DNA of 64,000 nt, taken from the NCBI RefSeq assembly GCF_029867415.1, contig NC_081186.1:27035915-27099914 (forward strand), written 5' to 3'. The position numbers were made by a program, and so were the translations under genes. Origin of the DNA: Vicia villosa. Lineage: Eukaryota > Streptophyta > Magnoliopsida > Fabales > Fabaceae. The notes under the pieces were generated by a model. The model did no database searches and was not told the DNA's origin. It saw only the letters and a list, made by a program, of their open reading frames with translations. Positions 1 to 11,653 of the stretch are shown piece after piece; positions within the stretch are counted from its first letter, which is position 1, and each line of letters starts with the position of its first letter.

Positions 1-843
1 AATCTATTGGTCACGATGGTTAATAATCGATTAATTTAATTAATCAAATCCTATAAATTAAAATTCAAATAAATTTATTTTGCTAAATGGTTTTAACCAT
101 CTTATTGGTTATGATGATTAGCATATTTCCCCTTATCAATTCGTTATTATTTGTAATCGAAACTATCGGTTATGAGGGGTAACGATAAATTAATAAATTA
201 ATAATTAAAATACATCAATTTGCTAAAAGTGATAATCGAATCAATCGATTAGAATTGCCAGCAATCCTTTACTAATCTGTTAACTATGGCGATCGAATCT
301 ATTGATCGTTGCGGTTAATAGTGCCATATTAAATCAGGGTTGTACGCCCAAAACACTTAAAATACATCAAATCACAAACCACGGATTTTCATCTCTTCAA
401 TTCTGCGATGTTCAAACTACGATAAGGTAATTCAAAATACCTTCGAACTTCGCATTTCAAAAACAATTTCAAATCAACTTCAAACCATTCAAATCAAATT
501 CTAAGGCGTACAATCCTGTGCCCCGAACTACGTAGACTCTGATCCTCCCTAAGGAGGTACGTAGGCACTTGGCGACAAGGCGAGTCCCCCTCTTCCAAAC
601 TCTAATCATGTTCAAATAATTAGCCTTTAACTCTATTTACTGTCTGTCATCTTTCTTTATGTTTTGCCATAACCCTTATCTTTGCAATGTTAACCTTTAG
701 GAAAGGGTTGAGGGTGCCTAACACCTTCCCTCAACCTGATTATAATAACTTACCCTGAATCTCGTATCTGCGTAGGGTTTCCTATTCGCCCTTCAGAATA
801 GGTGGCGACTCTAAAACATTTAATTTTAGGGCAGGTTGCTACA
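1..843 (+). repeat. 5' LTR of element A (3' part only)
   Basis: This matches 10,156-10,998 at a constant offset of 10,155. The two differences are A/G near position 13 and G/A near 582. It ends in TACA directly before the two-base spacer and primer site. The last ~150 bp carry the AGGGTGCCTAACACCTTCCCT stretch typical of this LTR family's transcript-end region. Confidence 0.93.
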
Positions 844-845
844 GC

Positions 846-863
846 TGGCGACTCTGCTGGGGA
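846..863 (+). other. Primer binding site, tRNA-Arg type
   Basis: TGGCGACTCTGCTGGGGA starts two bases after the LTR end. A TGG start is the complement of a mature tRNA CCA tail. This sequence fits the tRNA-Arg primer used by Ogre elements of legumes. The exact tRNA was not aligned here. Confidence 0.85.
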
Positions 864-1552
864 TAACTATAACGGTGAATTACTATGCTCCTATAGGCTT
901 TAGGCTTTGGCAGGGTTTAGGTTTGGCAACTTTTTAGGGTTTGGCTAACGCGCCTTTTTCAGGGTTTGTAATTATTTTTTATTTCTTATTTTTTTAAATT
1001 TGTTTATTTATTTATTTTTATTTAAAAATATTTAATTATTCAGGATATGTTTATATCTGATCACTTATGTGAATATATTTATATTTTTTATTGACTATTA
1101 TATTTTTATATACTGCTGGATATATTATGTAGTGTTAAAACCCTAAGTGTGGGAGTTAACTTTGAGATCACTAGGGGACATGAATCACCTACGAGTCTCA
1201 CTGATAACTCCACTCGGAGTGGGTTGAGTATTCGGAAATGTCCAAAACGAGGCTTGACTTCGTTAAGGGCAGGACTGGATACTTGGCTGATCTCTCCGAG
1301 AACCTACCCCAAAAATTCGAACCTCATGGATAAAAGGAGTTGTTCTAAAATCCGAAGAGACAAAAAGTCTCGGAGGCTACGAACGACCCCATGAGACCTT
1401 CTAGAACCCCTATAAAAAGGTTGGCTCCCAAGGGCAGCTACGTCGAACCTATGAACCTAGGACTTTTGTGCTGCTGTGCTCTTTATATGTTTTACAATTT
1501 ATATACTTCGAATATCTATGCGCTTCGATTTTGCAGGTATCCCTACGTGGTC
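864..1552 (+). other. 5' untranslated leader of element A
   Basis: AT-rich for the first ~250 bp and then mixed sequence. The longest open frame (1,149-1,394, 81 codons) has no recognisable domain. No gag-like sequence is visible where an autonomous Ogre would begin its first reading frames. Confidence 0.6.
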
Positions 1553-2275
1553 CCTAGCCTGTAGGGACTCAAATTTCTAAAGACCGTGTCCTTCCCGCGA
1601 AGGACATCTTCGCCTACGCACGCCGATTGGCTTCTCGATGGCCACGAGACTAAGTGACTGTCATGAACGGCCACTCCGCGCCCGCATCTACACACTCCCT
1701 AACCGGTGGGGAGTTTCCTTTTATATCTTTGTATTTTGCAACTGCGTGTCCTTCCCCGAAGGACATCTTTGTTAGCATACGTCAATTGGCCTCTCGATGG
1801 CCATGCGATTCGGTGATTGTCGTGAACGGTCACCCCGTGCTTGCTACTACGTACTCTCTAGCATATAGGGATTTTCTGTTACATCCACGTGTTTTCGCAA
1901 CGACGCGTCCTTCCCCGAAGGACAACTTCATTAGCATGCGTTCGATTGGCCTCTCGATGGCTATGAGATCTAGTGACTGTCCTGAACGGTCACTCCATGC
2001 TTATTCCCGCGCACCCTCTAACTTGTAGGGTTTGGATCTCCATTTACACATCACATCCCTAGCCTGTAGGGATTGCTCTTCGTCCATATCGTCCTTAGAT
2101 AGGTTGTGTTCCGCATAGAGAACCTTCCCACGAGGGACAAATTCATTGGTACATGTTGATTGGCCTCTCGATGGCCATGAGATTTAGTGACTGTCTTGAA
2201 CGGTCACTAGCCGCTATCTTCTGCATACTCTCGAATCCAAGGGATTTCCCTTAGCGTGTCATAACATTTACCCTG
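1553..2275 (+). repeat. About four tandem units of roughly 160-210 bp
   Basis: Each unit contains a CCTAGCCTGTAGGGA-like block, then GTCCTTCCCCGAAGGACA, then GATTGGCCTCTCGATGGCCA, then GAACGGTCACTCC. These recur near 1,554, 1,696, 1,856 and 2,011/2,055. Several blocks are themselves short palindromes (CTTCCCCGAAG, TGGCCTCTCGATGGCCA). The units are diverged, so the array is not recent. Confidence 0.75.
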
Positions 2276-4999
2276 CAAAGATTCCAAGAGGGTCTAATGT
2301 CGCCTCTAAGGCTATCCCTAGGATCATATGTTACACGTCTGCATTGCATACACGGAGTTACAATATAAGGAGTCTATCGCTTACGCGTGCATTTGCATTT
2401 TCATGCATTCATACATTCACATTTGCATTTCTATCTTCGCCCGCATCCATACCAACCGTGCTAGCCGGTTTCCCGAAACTCGCCAAAAAAATCAAAGGAT
2501 AAAAAAAACTATGGAGAAAGGAGAATAAAAGATCTTGGTCTTGCTAATAAAAGGGGACGTCTTTTACCGTGCCAGCCACGTGTCCATGCCTTGGCTTAAC
2601 AGGATTATAAATACAATAAAGGTTTTCATCGAGCAAGGATTAGTTCAACAAAGAGTTCCCTCATAGATACACTCAAGATGTATCTAGTCATAAAGGGGTT
2701 CATCTTAGAACATATCAAACTTTCGAGGACTCTCTACGATAACCTGGGGGCAAGGATTAATCCAACTAGGGCAAAATCCTAGACAAAGATGCATACTACG
2801 AAGGAGGGAAGGCAACATATGTTAACTCCACACCAAGGGGCAAAAGGGTCATAGGTTCTCTCTATCAATCTACAAATTCTGGAGGTTGCAAACGGTGTGG
2901 TACTATCCGTAGGAAAGGCAAAAGAGGTTCAGTCAAAGGAAACCCATGAAGTTCCGATACGACGAAAACCCACCGCTTACAATTACTTCCGACAGGTTTG
3001 ACGTGCCCAAGAAGAATTCGAGGTTACCCTTCACTTCTACAAGTCAATGGACTAAGGAGTAAAACAAAGTCGATGGATCCACAAAGGAGATTGCCCTTAG
3101 GATCAATAGGTTTATCATTTCAAGTTGTATTTCCTACGATCACAAAATGCTATTTGATATAAAACGTTGTACCTTTCGAATAGTAATTCAATAAAATGAT
3201 CATGCATGTTTTGAAATCAATTCTTTCTCTTCGCTCTTGCATTACTACGACTTTCCGTTTCAAATTATCACTCCCAATTATTAACAAACTTGAGGGAGAA
3301 TGACGATTACAAATAACTAAGTCCAGCTAAACATATGCTTTCAAGGTAAGACCGAGCCGAGGATGTACAGGCGTTGCTTCAATTCCCAAACAGAGGAGAT
3401 ATAAGGATGTTAATCCCTCGTTACCCCCTCGAGCCAGGAGTTGGAGCTTGTTTCTACTTTTCAAATAAACCTTGATTTTAACCAGGGGCAAGGTAGATTT
3501 CAATTAATTCAATGGTGTATTTTGGTTGTCAAGAAAATCAGTCAATCCAAGCAAAGGATCAAGCAAAGCAAAGGTTCAAGCATATTTTCTTCCTCGCATT
3601 CATCAAAGATTGAAGTAATGGAGATAACATTCACAACAATCTTCTTCCTCATTACATCATTCAAGATCGAGGAAGTATCAAAGGCGAAGCTTACAAATCA
3701 AAATCGACATGGAAGTCACAACATTCAATATCCAAGGATCAAGTACTTCAAAAAGAGCATTCAAAAGAAAAAGGAGAAAAACGCCCGCTAAGTCAAAATG
3801 GAAAATTCCATGAAAACAAAAGAACGACTTAGGCAAAAATTAGGGCATCCCGATGGATCAAACTCAAGAGAGTTGGTTCATGCAAAAATAAGGGATAAAA
3901 ACAAAGGCGAAATACAAAGGATAATCTTATGACTGCCAAACCATCAAAACTTCACAACAAAGCTTGGATCTTTACAATATTTTTTATCAAACGCTTGGGT
4001 CTTTGTTAAAGGCTTCTGCTCAACATCAGAACTGATTCTCTTACAAACAAGGCGCATCCATCGGATTAGGAGAATTTTTAGGATCTGGAGAACATCAAGG
4101 AGAAAGGGGTGGGATAAATAAAATTTTGAGCCTTATATCCATTGTTTCTTAAAACATGAACCAGGCCAAGTTACAACCTTTAAAAGTCCTAATTGAGGCA
4201 AGGTTAACCATGAAAGCATATTAAGCAGGATTTGTTATACTGACTCCTATGTTTGTTAAAACTATTTCTAACCACTACGCTTCTTCAAGCATTCATTTCT
4301 TAAATCACCCAGTCCTAATTCATAACGGACTTCGATTTCAAAAAACTTGCATACACATCACATTAGAGTTACTTCTCAAAGGGTACAACGTCATCTACGA
4401 GTATACACTTAGCACAAAGGTGATCATTTTTGATAAAGACTCTTGAATGGGGAAACCACGTCCAGAGGGTTTTCCTAAACAGGAGCATGCAATCAAACAT
4501 CCTATTTACTAGGGGAATTCTTCCTAAAGGTTCAATCGACTTGGGGCACACCTCGAAGCAATAACAAACAGGGGCATGTCAAACATGGGAAGAATTCAAA
4601 TTCAAAAGGATAGAACACTATGGATAGTCCTCCATATCATGGAGATCAAGGGCACACCCTTCAATCTAAACATCGAAGCATATGACAAAGCTATTTGTTG
4701 GGGCACTTCCCTCATAAGCATCTTTTTCCACGAAAATACTGGGGCAATGGATAGCAAATCCATAAGACGCATAACAAAAGGAAAAGGCGTCTTCACACTT
4801 TACAACCTCGAATCAATCTTTCTCCTGACTACGATCTTCAAAGTTCAAACAAAACAGGTATTGGGAAATCGCGCTAGCATCACACCCCATCTTATCAAGC
4901 AAACCTGCAACTCCAGCGAACTATATACGCTTTGGTTATCAATAACCTACCATTGGAGCATCCTACAAATACATACAAATCATGCATTACATACATGGG
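2276..4999 (+). other. Noncoding internal region of element A
   Basis: No domain could be read. Short open frames (for example 3,441-3,791 and 4,576-5,028) have no family resemblance. Positions about 3,290-3,480 align with the reverse complement of about 63,240-63,425 in element C. In C that stretch lies a few hundred bases downstream of gag. This suggests that A retains the region after gag while gag and pol themselves are gone. Confidence 0.6.
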
Positions 5000-5019
5000 T
5001 TGATACATTACACCGTAAC

Positions 5020-6115
5020 CTTTTCTAGGTGGTCTTCTTTAAGACAAATATCACGATCCTTTCTAGGAGTTTCCTCAAGCAGTCTTATTCAAGACAAATT
5101 GTCATCCTTTTCAGGAGTATCTTCAGGTAGTCTTTTTCAAGACATTCTTTTCCAAGAACCTTTTTAGGTAGTCTTCTTCAAGACATTCTTTTCAAAGAAC
5201 CTTTTTAGGTAGTCTTCTTCAAGGCATTCTTTTCTAAAAAACCTTCTGGGGGTCTTCTCTAAGACAATCATCGTCATTTCTAAGTACCTTTTCAGGTAGT
5301 CTTCTTCAAGACATTCTTTTTTCTAAGTACCTTTTCAGGTAGTCTTCTTTAAGACATTCCTTTTTCTAAAGTTCCTTTTCAGGTAGTCTTTTTCAAGGCA
5401 TTCCCTTTTTTCTAAGTACCTTTTCAGGTAATCTTCTTCAAGACATCCCTTTTTCTAAAGTTCCTTTTCAGGAAGTCTTTTTCAAGACGTTCCCTTTTCT
5501 AAGTACCTTTTGAGGTAGTCTTCTTCAGGACATTCTTTTTCTAAGTACCTTTTCAGGTAGTCTTCTTCAAGACATTCTTTTTCTAAGTACCTTTTCAGGT
5601 AGTCTTCTTTAAGACATCCCTCCTTCTAAAGTTCCTTTTCAGGTAGTCTTTTCCAAGACGTTCCCTTTTCTAAGTACCTTTTGAGGTAGTCTTCTTCAAG
5701 ACATTCTTTTTCTAAGTACCTTTTGAGGTAGTCTTCTTCAAGACATCCTTCTTCTAAGCACCTTTTCAGGTAGGCTTCTTAGAGACATTCTTGTCCTAAG
5801 TACCTTTTCAGGTAGTCTCTTTCAAAAAAACAATTCGTCATCCCCCTCAAGAACCTCTTCAGGTAGTCTTCTTTAAGCCATCTTTCAACCTTTTCAAGTA
5901 GTCGTCTTTAAAGACATTCTTCATTCCTTGCTAAGAACTTTTTCAAGTGATCTTCTTTAAGACAAATTTCTATCTACTCTAAGAGCCTTTACAGGTGGTC
6001 TTCTCTAAGACAAATTGCTACCATTTCGAAAAATCATTTCAGATAGTCTTCTTTAAGACAAACATTCACATCCATTCAAAAGACCTTTTCAGGTAACCTT
6101 ACAGAAGACATTACT
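5020..6115 (+). repeat. Minisatellite, ~45-60 bp unit, over 20 copies
   Basis: The core is TTTTCAGGTAGTCTTCTTCA followed by AGACATTC and TTTTCTAAGTACC, repeated with small insertions and substitutions. Unit length drifts from about 44 bp in the centre to 60 bp at the edges. The array lies in the internal region ahead of the 3' LTR, where Ogre-type elements are known to carry fast-changing tandem repeats. Confidence 0.9.
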
Positions 6116-6305
6116 TCGCTCCACTCATTACGTCGACCAAACATACGCATATGCATAAGCATACATAAACATTACAAAGCCAACATAAGCATAGTCATGG
6201 GACAGGTGCAAGTATGGAGCAAACAAGTTCAATGGGTTTAAAGAGATAAAATCTTGGGATTGCATCAGCATTAGCATACATACATACGCATTAGCATTAG
6301 CATTA

Positions 6306-6306
<1 letters not shown>

Positions 6307-6349
<43 letters not shown>
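6307..6349. repeat. (TA)n microsatellite
   Basis: About 21 uninterrupted TA units inside element A. It follows several GCATTAGCATA-like hexamer repeats at 6,260-6,306. Confidence 0.97.
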
Positions 6350-6351
<2 letters not shown>

Positions 6352-6479
6352 TCACAAAAAGCCCAATTTTTATTGGCAATCCAAACCATTACAAAGTCCA
6401 GTTCCCGTCTGGTAGTCAGTTCCCGTTTGACCGTTACATCCTATTCCAATTCCTATTCCAATTCCTATTCAAACTGTGA

Positions 6480-6715
6480 CTTGTTGCGTTAGTCCCTGAG
6501 CAGCAATAAGTTATGTCTTATCACGTTAGTCCCTTGGCAGTGATATGACACCGAGTTCTTTGGTACGTTGGTCCCTTGGCAGTAACCAAGACTCATTTCA
6601 ATTTCAATTGCAATTTCAATCCCAACCATGACTTATCGCGTTAGTCCCTGAGCAGCAATAAGCTATGTCATATCACATTAGTCCCTTGGCAGTGATACAA
6701 AGCTACGTCTCCTTG
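6480..6715 (+). repeat. Degenerate repeats around CGTTAGTCCCTTGGCAGTGA
   Basis: The phrase GTTAGTCCC(T/C)(T/G)(A/G)GCAG recurs five times between 6,490 and 6,700 and once more near 7,228. Two larger halves, each starting CAACTTGT or CATGACTTATCGCG, are about 150 bp apart. Confidence 0.75.
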
Positions 6716-6744
6716 CAAATAGCGATTTATTTTCCCTGTCTCTT

Positions 6745-7090
6745 AAACAGTTCTCCAAACAGGTGAATTTTTTTTCATGCAGGTAAGTTTGCTAGAACTA
6801 TAGCAAATGATTCCTCTTATGCAGGTACGCTTGTCAGAACCATGGCAGGTAATTCCTTTGGTGCAGGTGAAATTTGTTCGAACCAGGGCAAATGATCCAA
6901 ATGGTGCAGGCGAATTCGCGATAACCCTCGCGAAGGATCCTAATGGTGCAGGTGAATTTGCGATAACCCTTGTAAATGACCCTAATGGTGCAGGCAAACT
7001 CGCGATAACCCTCGCGAAGGATCCTAATGGTGCAGGTGAGTTTGCGATAACCCTCGCAAATGATCCTATTGGTGAGGGGAGCTTGTTAGA
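6745..7090 (+). repeat. 42-bp minisatellite, 4 good copies plus degenerate ones
   Basis: From 6,890 the unit AATGATCCTAATGGTGCAGG + CGAATTCGCGATAACCCTCGCG repeats every 42 bp. More diverged copies extend left to about 6,745. Because 42 is a multiple of three, both strands stay open for about 80-96 codons. This gives a 14-residue periodic peptide (DPNGAGEFAITL core). I treat this as a by-product of the repeat and not as a gene. Confidence 0.88.
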
Positions 7091-7678
7091 ACCATAACAA
7101 GTGATCCCTCTTACAAGTCCTCGCTATGTAAGACTCAGGCTTTAGCAAGACGGTTCTCTTCTCTCACACTTGAGCGCAAGGTTATACAAAGGATTATACA
7201 ACAAGGCTTTTCAAACGATCCCTCAACTGGGTTTATCACGTTAGTCCCTCGGCAGTGATCTTCTCCAAAACTTCAACAACAAACAAAGGTTTTATCTTTC
7301 TTTTCAGAATTACTAACATAACTAACAATCATGCATCATACAACTAACATACTTCATTCATACATATTGCATATACATACACCGCTCTCATTTATTTTGA
7401 GAAGCTCGCTGCATCATGCGTCTCATGCATCATAAACACTGCATAAAGACAAGGTTGCCTTTTTAGGCTATGCTACAATCGAAGCACCTGGTTCAAAAAA
7501 AAGGCATTTTTGCTTCACTCTGAAAAAATGGTATTCACCTCGGATGGCATCTATAAGCCCATCTCCTACGGAACTTCTTCCCATGCAAATTTCAGGGCAT
7601 TTCAGTGTCCAATCATCTTCTACCTTTAGATCACGATAGGCAGACGTGCCTATCTGACTCTTCAGGTTTAAGAAGATT
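7091..7678 (+). other. 3' internal spacer of element A
   Basis: No gene seen. The last ~100 bp (CGATAGGCAGACGTGCC ... CTTCAGGTTTAAGAAGATTGAA) resemble the reverse complement of the same position in B (49,745-49,830) and C (60,269-60,350). Confidence 0.6.
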
Positions 7679-7691
7679 GAACAGGGGCAGA
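7679..7691 (+). other. Polypurine tract of element A
   Basis: GAACAGGGGCAGA abuts the TGTCATACCCC start of the 3' LTR. The same tract precedes the 3' LTRs of B and C on the minus strand. Confidence 0.88.
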
Positions 7692-8845
7692 TGTCATACC
7701 CCAAAATTTGCCCTCCTCTTTTCATATCCAATAACTCAAGGCTCAGGGTTTCTTCTCAAGCAACTCTCTCCTAATAGGGTGTCTCAAAACTAGGGTTTGC
7801 AGGTTATCAAAGGAAGTTGAGTGTCTAAAGTCTCAAATGGATCCCAAGGTGTCTCACATGTATTAAAGCATCTCCATATCAAAAGTCAAGCTTCTATCCC
7901 AAGGATTGCTCGCTCAATGGCTCAGATAACCAATAATCGACTGTGTTGACCTAAAAGTCAACTATAGTCAAAATACAATCAAACTGCAAGATTTTTGGTC
8001 AAAAGCAAGTATGTGAGGTTATATCCATCATTTGATCAAAGTTTGATCATGATCCATCAATAGAAACTCATAAATGAACAAATGCAAAAGGTTCAAATTA
8101 GGGTTTCTTTAGGAGAAAGTCAACGCAACTTTGACTGGTCATAACTTTCACACGGAGTATCAGAAATTTCTCAACCAAAGCTTGTTCTCAAGGAAATTTC
8201 ATCCTCTACAACTTTGATGTTGGGCCCGGAATCAAGAAATGCACCATTTGAGAGATATAGTCCAATACATTATAGGTCCTCCACAAGGGTCAACAAAAAC
8301 ACCTTTTGAGTCAAAGCTCATAACTTGAGCATGGAAGCTTCAATCGAGATGAAACAAAAAGGGTCACTTAGAGGACACTCTGGGATTTCTAAAATGATAA
8401 AGAACACCTTCATATGATTAAAATTGAGAGATATGCGCATGGTTAAAGTGGAGTGATTTTTGAGATGTGCATGAAACCCTAAGTGTTCAAAACTTGGTTT
8501 TCTAACCAATGGGCCTAAAATTTATATTCCAAACACACTCATGGCCCTAATGAGAACCTATAAATCCATTCATTTATTTTTGTAACATTTATTCATATTT
8601 ATTTGGATTTTATGCAAATAAAAGCTAAGTAAATTAATTAAAATTACAAAACATCTGAATTAATTTTCATGGTCTGGTTATTAATCCTATAAGGGCCCAT
8701 ATAACATCATAAAATAGAAAATTTGTTTGCATGGTCTATGAGGGAGATTTACCAAGTTTAGAAAGAAATCATATAAGTTTCATGTCAAATTTCCTCTATT
8801 AAAAAAACCTAAAGATCCAAGCCCAAAAGAAACCCTAAATACATC

Positions 8846-8860
8846 CATATATATTTTAAA
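8846..8860 (+). promoter_or_regulatory. Candidate TATA box of the element A LTR
   Basis: CATATATATTTTAAAAG is followed by a purine-rich stretch where transcription could start. It lies in the middle of the LTR, similar to the TATA positions in D (44,432) and C (59,078). No expression evidence is available. Confidence 0.5.
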
Positions 8861-9616
8861 AGTATTCAGCAAAGAGGGGGGGGGGGGGAGGACTGGCCGC
8901 AAGGAGAGAGAGGTTCATGGTGTAAAAAAATATCAGAATTTAGGGCATAAGGAAGCTCTCACTACAGCGAACCTCAAGGAGTTCCACTGGTCGAATCTTC
9001 TTCCTGAAGGTGCAAGGAGCGTCCCTCGATCATTACTGAAGCCTCTCGTGAACCAAAACGGACGCAGCTATCCACTCCGGTTTTGAAAATTTTCTTGCAT
9101 TCAATTTAACCGTGCTCATAATATAAGCGAATTTAATTGACATATCTATAATCCCGATGATGTTTAGGATGTTTTAGCACCATCGTTTACAAGTTTTGAT
9201 GCAGGAATGGCAATTCGCCATTGTTAGGGCTCAAGGACGGTATGGCTTCGAACACCAGGTTCCGGTGACTTTCAGGGCGCAAAAATACCATTATCATGAT
9301 CGCAAAGCTTTGTTTAGTCGATCTGGGTCGCATGTTTTGTTGTTTGACGTTTTTATCGCAGGTTGAGAGTGGAGAACCAACGGAAGGGATGACCGGAGTT
9401 ACTATTCCGGCGGTTGCAGAAAGGGGAGACAGTTTGGCTGGTGCGCTGGCTCATCCTTGTTGGTCAGTCAACAGAGGCACCACATCTCTCTTCACCTGAT
9501 TCGCTAATGGCACACTAACTGGGCCCACGCGCCAACTATGTTTGAATTTTCAGTTTACCTTTTGTTTTTATATATAATTCCATTGAGGTAAATACTTGAC
9601 AAGAAACAAAGACAAC

Positions 9617-9668
9617 TCGCTTGGCAATGGAAGCGTTTGTGTACCTTTGAAACCAGGGTTCGATCCCT
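9617..9668 (+). other. tRNA-like segment (A-box/B-box pair) inside the LTR
   Basis: TCGCTTGGCAATGG (9,617-9,630) resembles a pol III A box. GGTTCGATCCC (9,657-9,667) fits the B box consensus exactly, at a normal spacing. CAGGG/CCCTG flanks the B-box core as a perfect stem, but with a loop one base short. No acceptor stem or poly(A)/poly(T) end could be defined. It may be a SINE or tRNA relic trapped in the LTR, or chance. Confidence 0.3.
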
Positions 9669-10998
9669 GTGGTATGCAATTATTTTTCTTGCATATTCTT
9701 GACTGTGGATCACATGTAGCCATGAACTGCATGCATACGATGCACCCTCACATCTCCACCATGAGATCTCCTATGATTCAAATCTAACGCCCAAGATTGC
9801 AAGGTTCACCATGAACACTCAAGGATCACCCACACAGAATTATAACCAGGTTCTATGTAATTTTTATTTTTTTTATTCACTTGTTTCTATTTATTTGTTA
9901 TTTAGATTAGGTGATAATTATTTACATTTAATTTAATTAATGTATCTAATCAGGTTTAGAATAATAAAACTAGGATTAGGATTAGGATATAATATTTTCC
10001 CCGATTATTCTATTTTCTCGATTAATTTATTTAATCATATTTAATTATAAAAAACCATAAAAACCCTAGAGAAATATATTAAGATATTAGGGTTCGCTCA
10101 ATCCCATTGGCCCTTGGCCAAATATTAGGATTTAAATTATTATTCGTTCCGACTAAATCTATTGGTCGCGATGGTTAATAATCGATTAATTTAATTAATC
10201 AAATCCTATAAATTAAAATTCAAATAAATTTATTTTGCTAAATGGTTTTAACCATCTTATTGGTTATGATGATTAGCATATTTCCCCTTATCAATTCGTT
10301 ATTATTTGTAATCGAAACTATCGGTTATGAGGGGTAACGATAAATTAATAAATTAATAATTAAAATACATCAATTTGCTAAAAGTGATAATCGAATCAAT
10401 CGATTAGAATTGCCAGCAATCCTTTACTAATCTGTTAACTATGGCGATCGAATCTATTGATCGTTGCGGTTAATAGTGCCATATTAAATCAGGGTTGTAC
10501 GCCCAAAACACTTAAAATACATCAAATCACAAACCACGGATTTTCATCTCTTCAATTCTGCGATGTTCAAACTACGATAAGGTAATTCAAAATACCTTCG
10601 AACTTCGCATTTCAAAAACAATTTCAAATCAACTTCAAACCATTCAAATCAAATTCTAAGGCGTACAATCCTGTGCCCCGAACTACGTAGACTCTGATCC
10701 TCCCTAAGGAGGTACGTAGGCACTTGGCGACAAGGCAAGTCCCCCTCTTCCAAACTCTAATCATGTTCAAATAATTAGCCTTTAACTCTATTTACTGTCT
10801 GTCATCTTTCTTTATGTTTTGCCATAACCCTTATCTTTGCAATGTTAACCTTTAGGAAAGGGTTGAGGGTGCCTAACACCTTCCCTCAACCTGATTATAA
10901 TAACTTACCCTGAATCTCGTATCTGCGTAGGGTTTCCTATTCGCCCTTCAGAATAGGTGGCGACTCTAAAACATTTAATTTTAGGGCAGGTTGCTACA

Positions 10999-11653
10999 CC
11001 GTCTAGTATATATAAATGGAAGGTTATCATGATGACAACCCTAGCCAGGTGTCATCATGATAGCCATTCTTAACAAATACTCTATCAAAAAGATGATGTG
11101 TCATTCTCACAAATTTTCTCAAATAAAAGATATTACTAAAATTGATATAATTATATTATCGTTATAAAATTCTATATTATTTTAACTTTAATTCAAAAAA
11201 TAAAAAATTAGTTTCGTTTTAATAATCACTAAAATTATAGCTCATACACTACAATAATATTAAAAAATAGAAATAATTTTTATATAGACATCTAATAATA
11301 GAGAAGAAATTAAAATTTTTTATGACATAATTATATTTTCTTTATAAAATTCTATATTATTTTAACTTTAATGCAAAAAATAAAAAATTAATTTTATTTT
11401 AATAATCACTAAAATTATAACTAATATACTACAATAATATTTAAAAAATAGAAATAATTTTTATATAAATTTTTTATTGAAATAATTTTTATATAAACAA
11501 TTTATAAAAATTAGTTTCATTTTAATAATCACTAAAATTATAACTCATACGCTACAATAATATTAAAAAAAGTAGAGTTTTTTTTATCGAAATAACTTTT
11601 AAATAAACAACTTATAATAGAGAAGAAATTAAAAAATATATAAGTAAAATTTT
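10999..11653. repeat. AT-rich flank with ~180-bp degenerate tandem repeats
   Basis: The phrase AATAATCACTAAAATTATA recurs near 11,220, 11,400 and 11,526. It is accompanied by ATTCTATATTATTTTAACTT and AGAAATAATTTTTATATA, giving three imperfect units with spacing of about 180 and 127 bp. A short hairpin (TTATCATGATGACA ... TGTCATCATGATA) lies at about 11,022-11,064. No gene seen. Confidence 0.7.

Larger units (their letters stand above)
1..10998 (+). mobile_element. Element A: gene-less Ogre/Tat-like LTR retrotransposon, left end outside window
   Basis: A direct repeat joins positions 1-843 to 10,156-10,998 with no gap and only two base differences. Between them lie a primer site (846-863), about 6.8 kb of internal DNA and a polypurine tract just before the right LTR. 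The LTR begins TGTCATACCCC and ends TACA. No gag, protease, reverse transcriptase or integrase could be read in any frame of the internal region, so the element must use proteins from a relative. The first ~2.46 kb of the 5' LTR lies left of the window. The 5 bp after the right LTR (CCGTC, 10,999-11,003) should be repeated left of the element. Assignment to the Ogre/Tat group rests on the primer site and on sequence shared with elements B and C. Confidence 0.9.
7692..10998 (+). repeat. 3' LTR of element A (3,307 bp)
   Basis: Begins TGTCATACCCCAAAATTTGC and ends TACA. The 5' boundary is fixed by the polypurine tract, the 3' boundary by comparison with the 5' LTR. Positions 7,692-8,460 resemble the U3 of solo LTR D (43,261 onward). 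A G-run sits at 8,876-8,888. Open frames inside (such as 9,296-9,499) show no domain. Confidence 0.93.

Noticed and set aside
3441..3791. 116-codon frame in element A
   Set aside because: Lys/Ser-rich low complexity in the noncoding segment shared with C, where the frame is not kept.
4576..5028. 150-codon frame in element A
   Set aside because: No resemblance to gag, pol or any family, no conserved counterpart in B or C, and it runs into the minisatellite.
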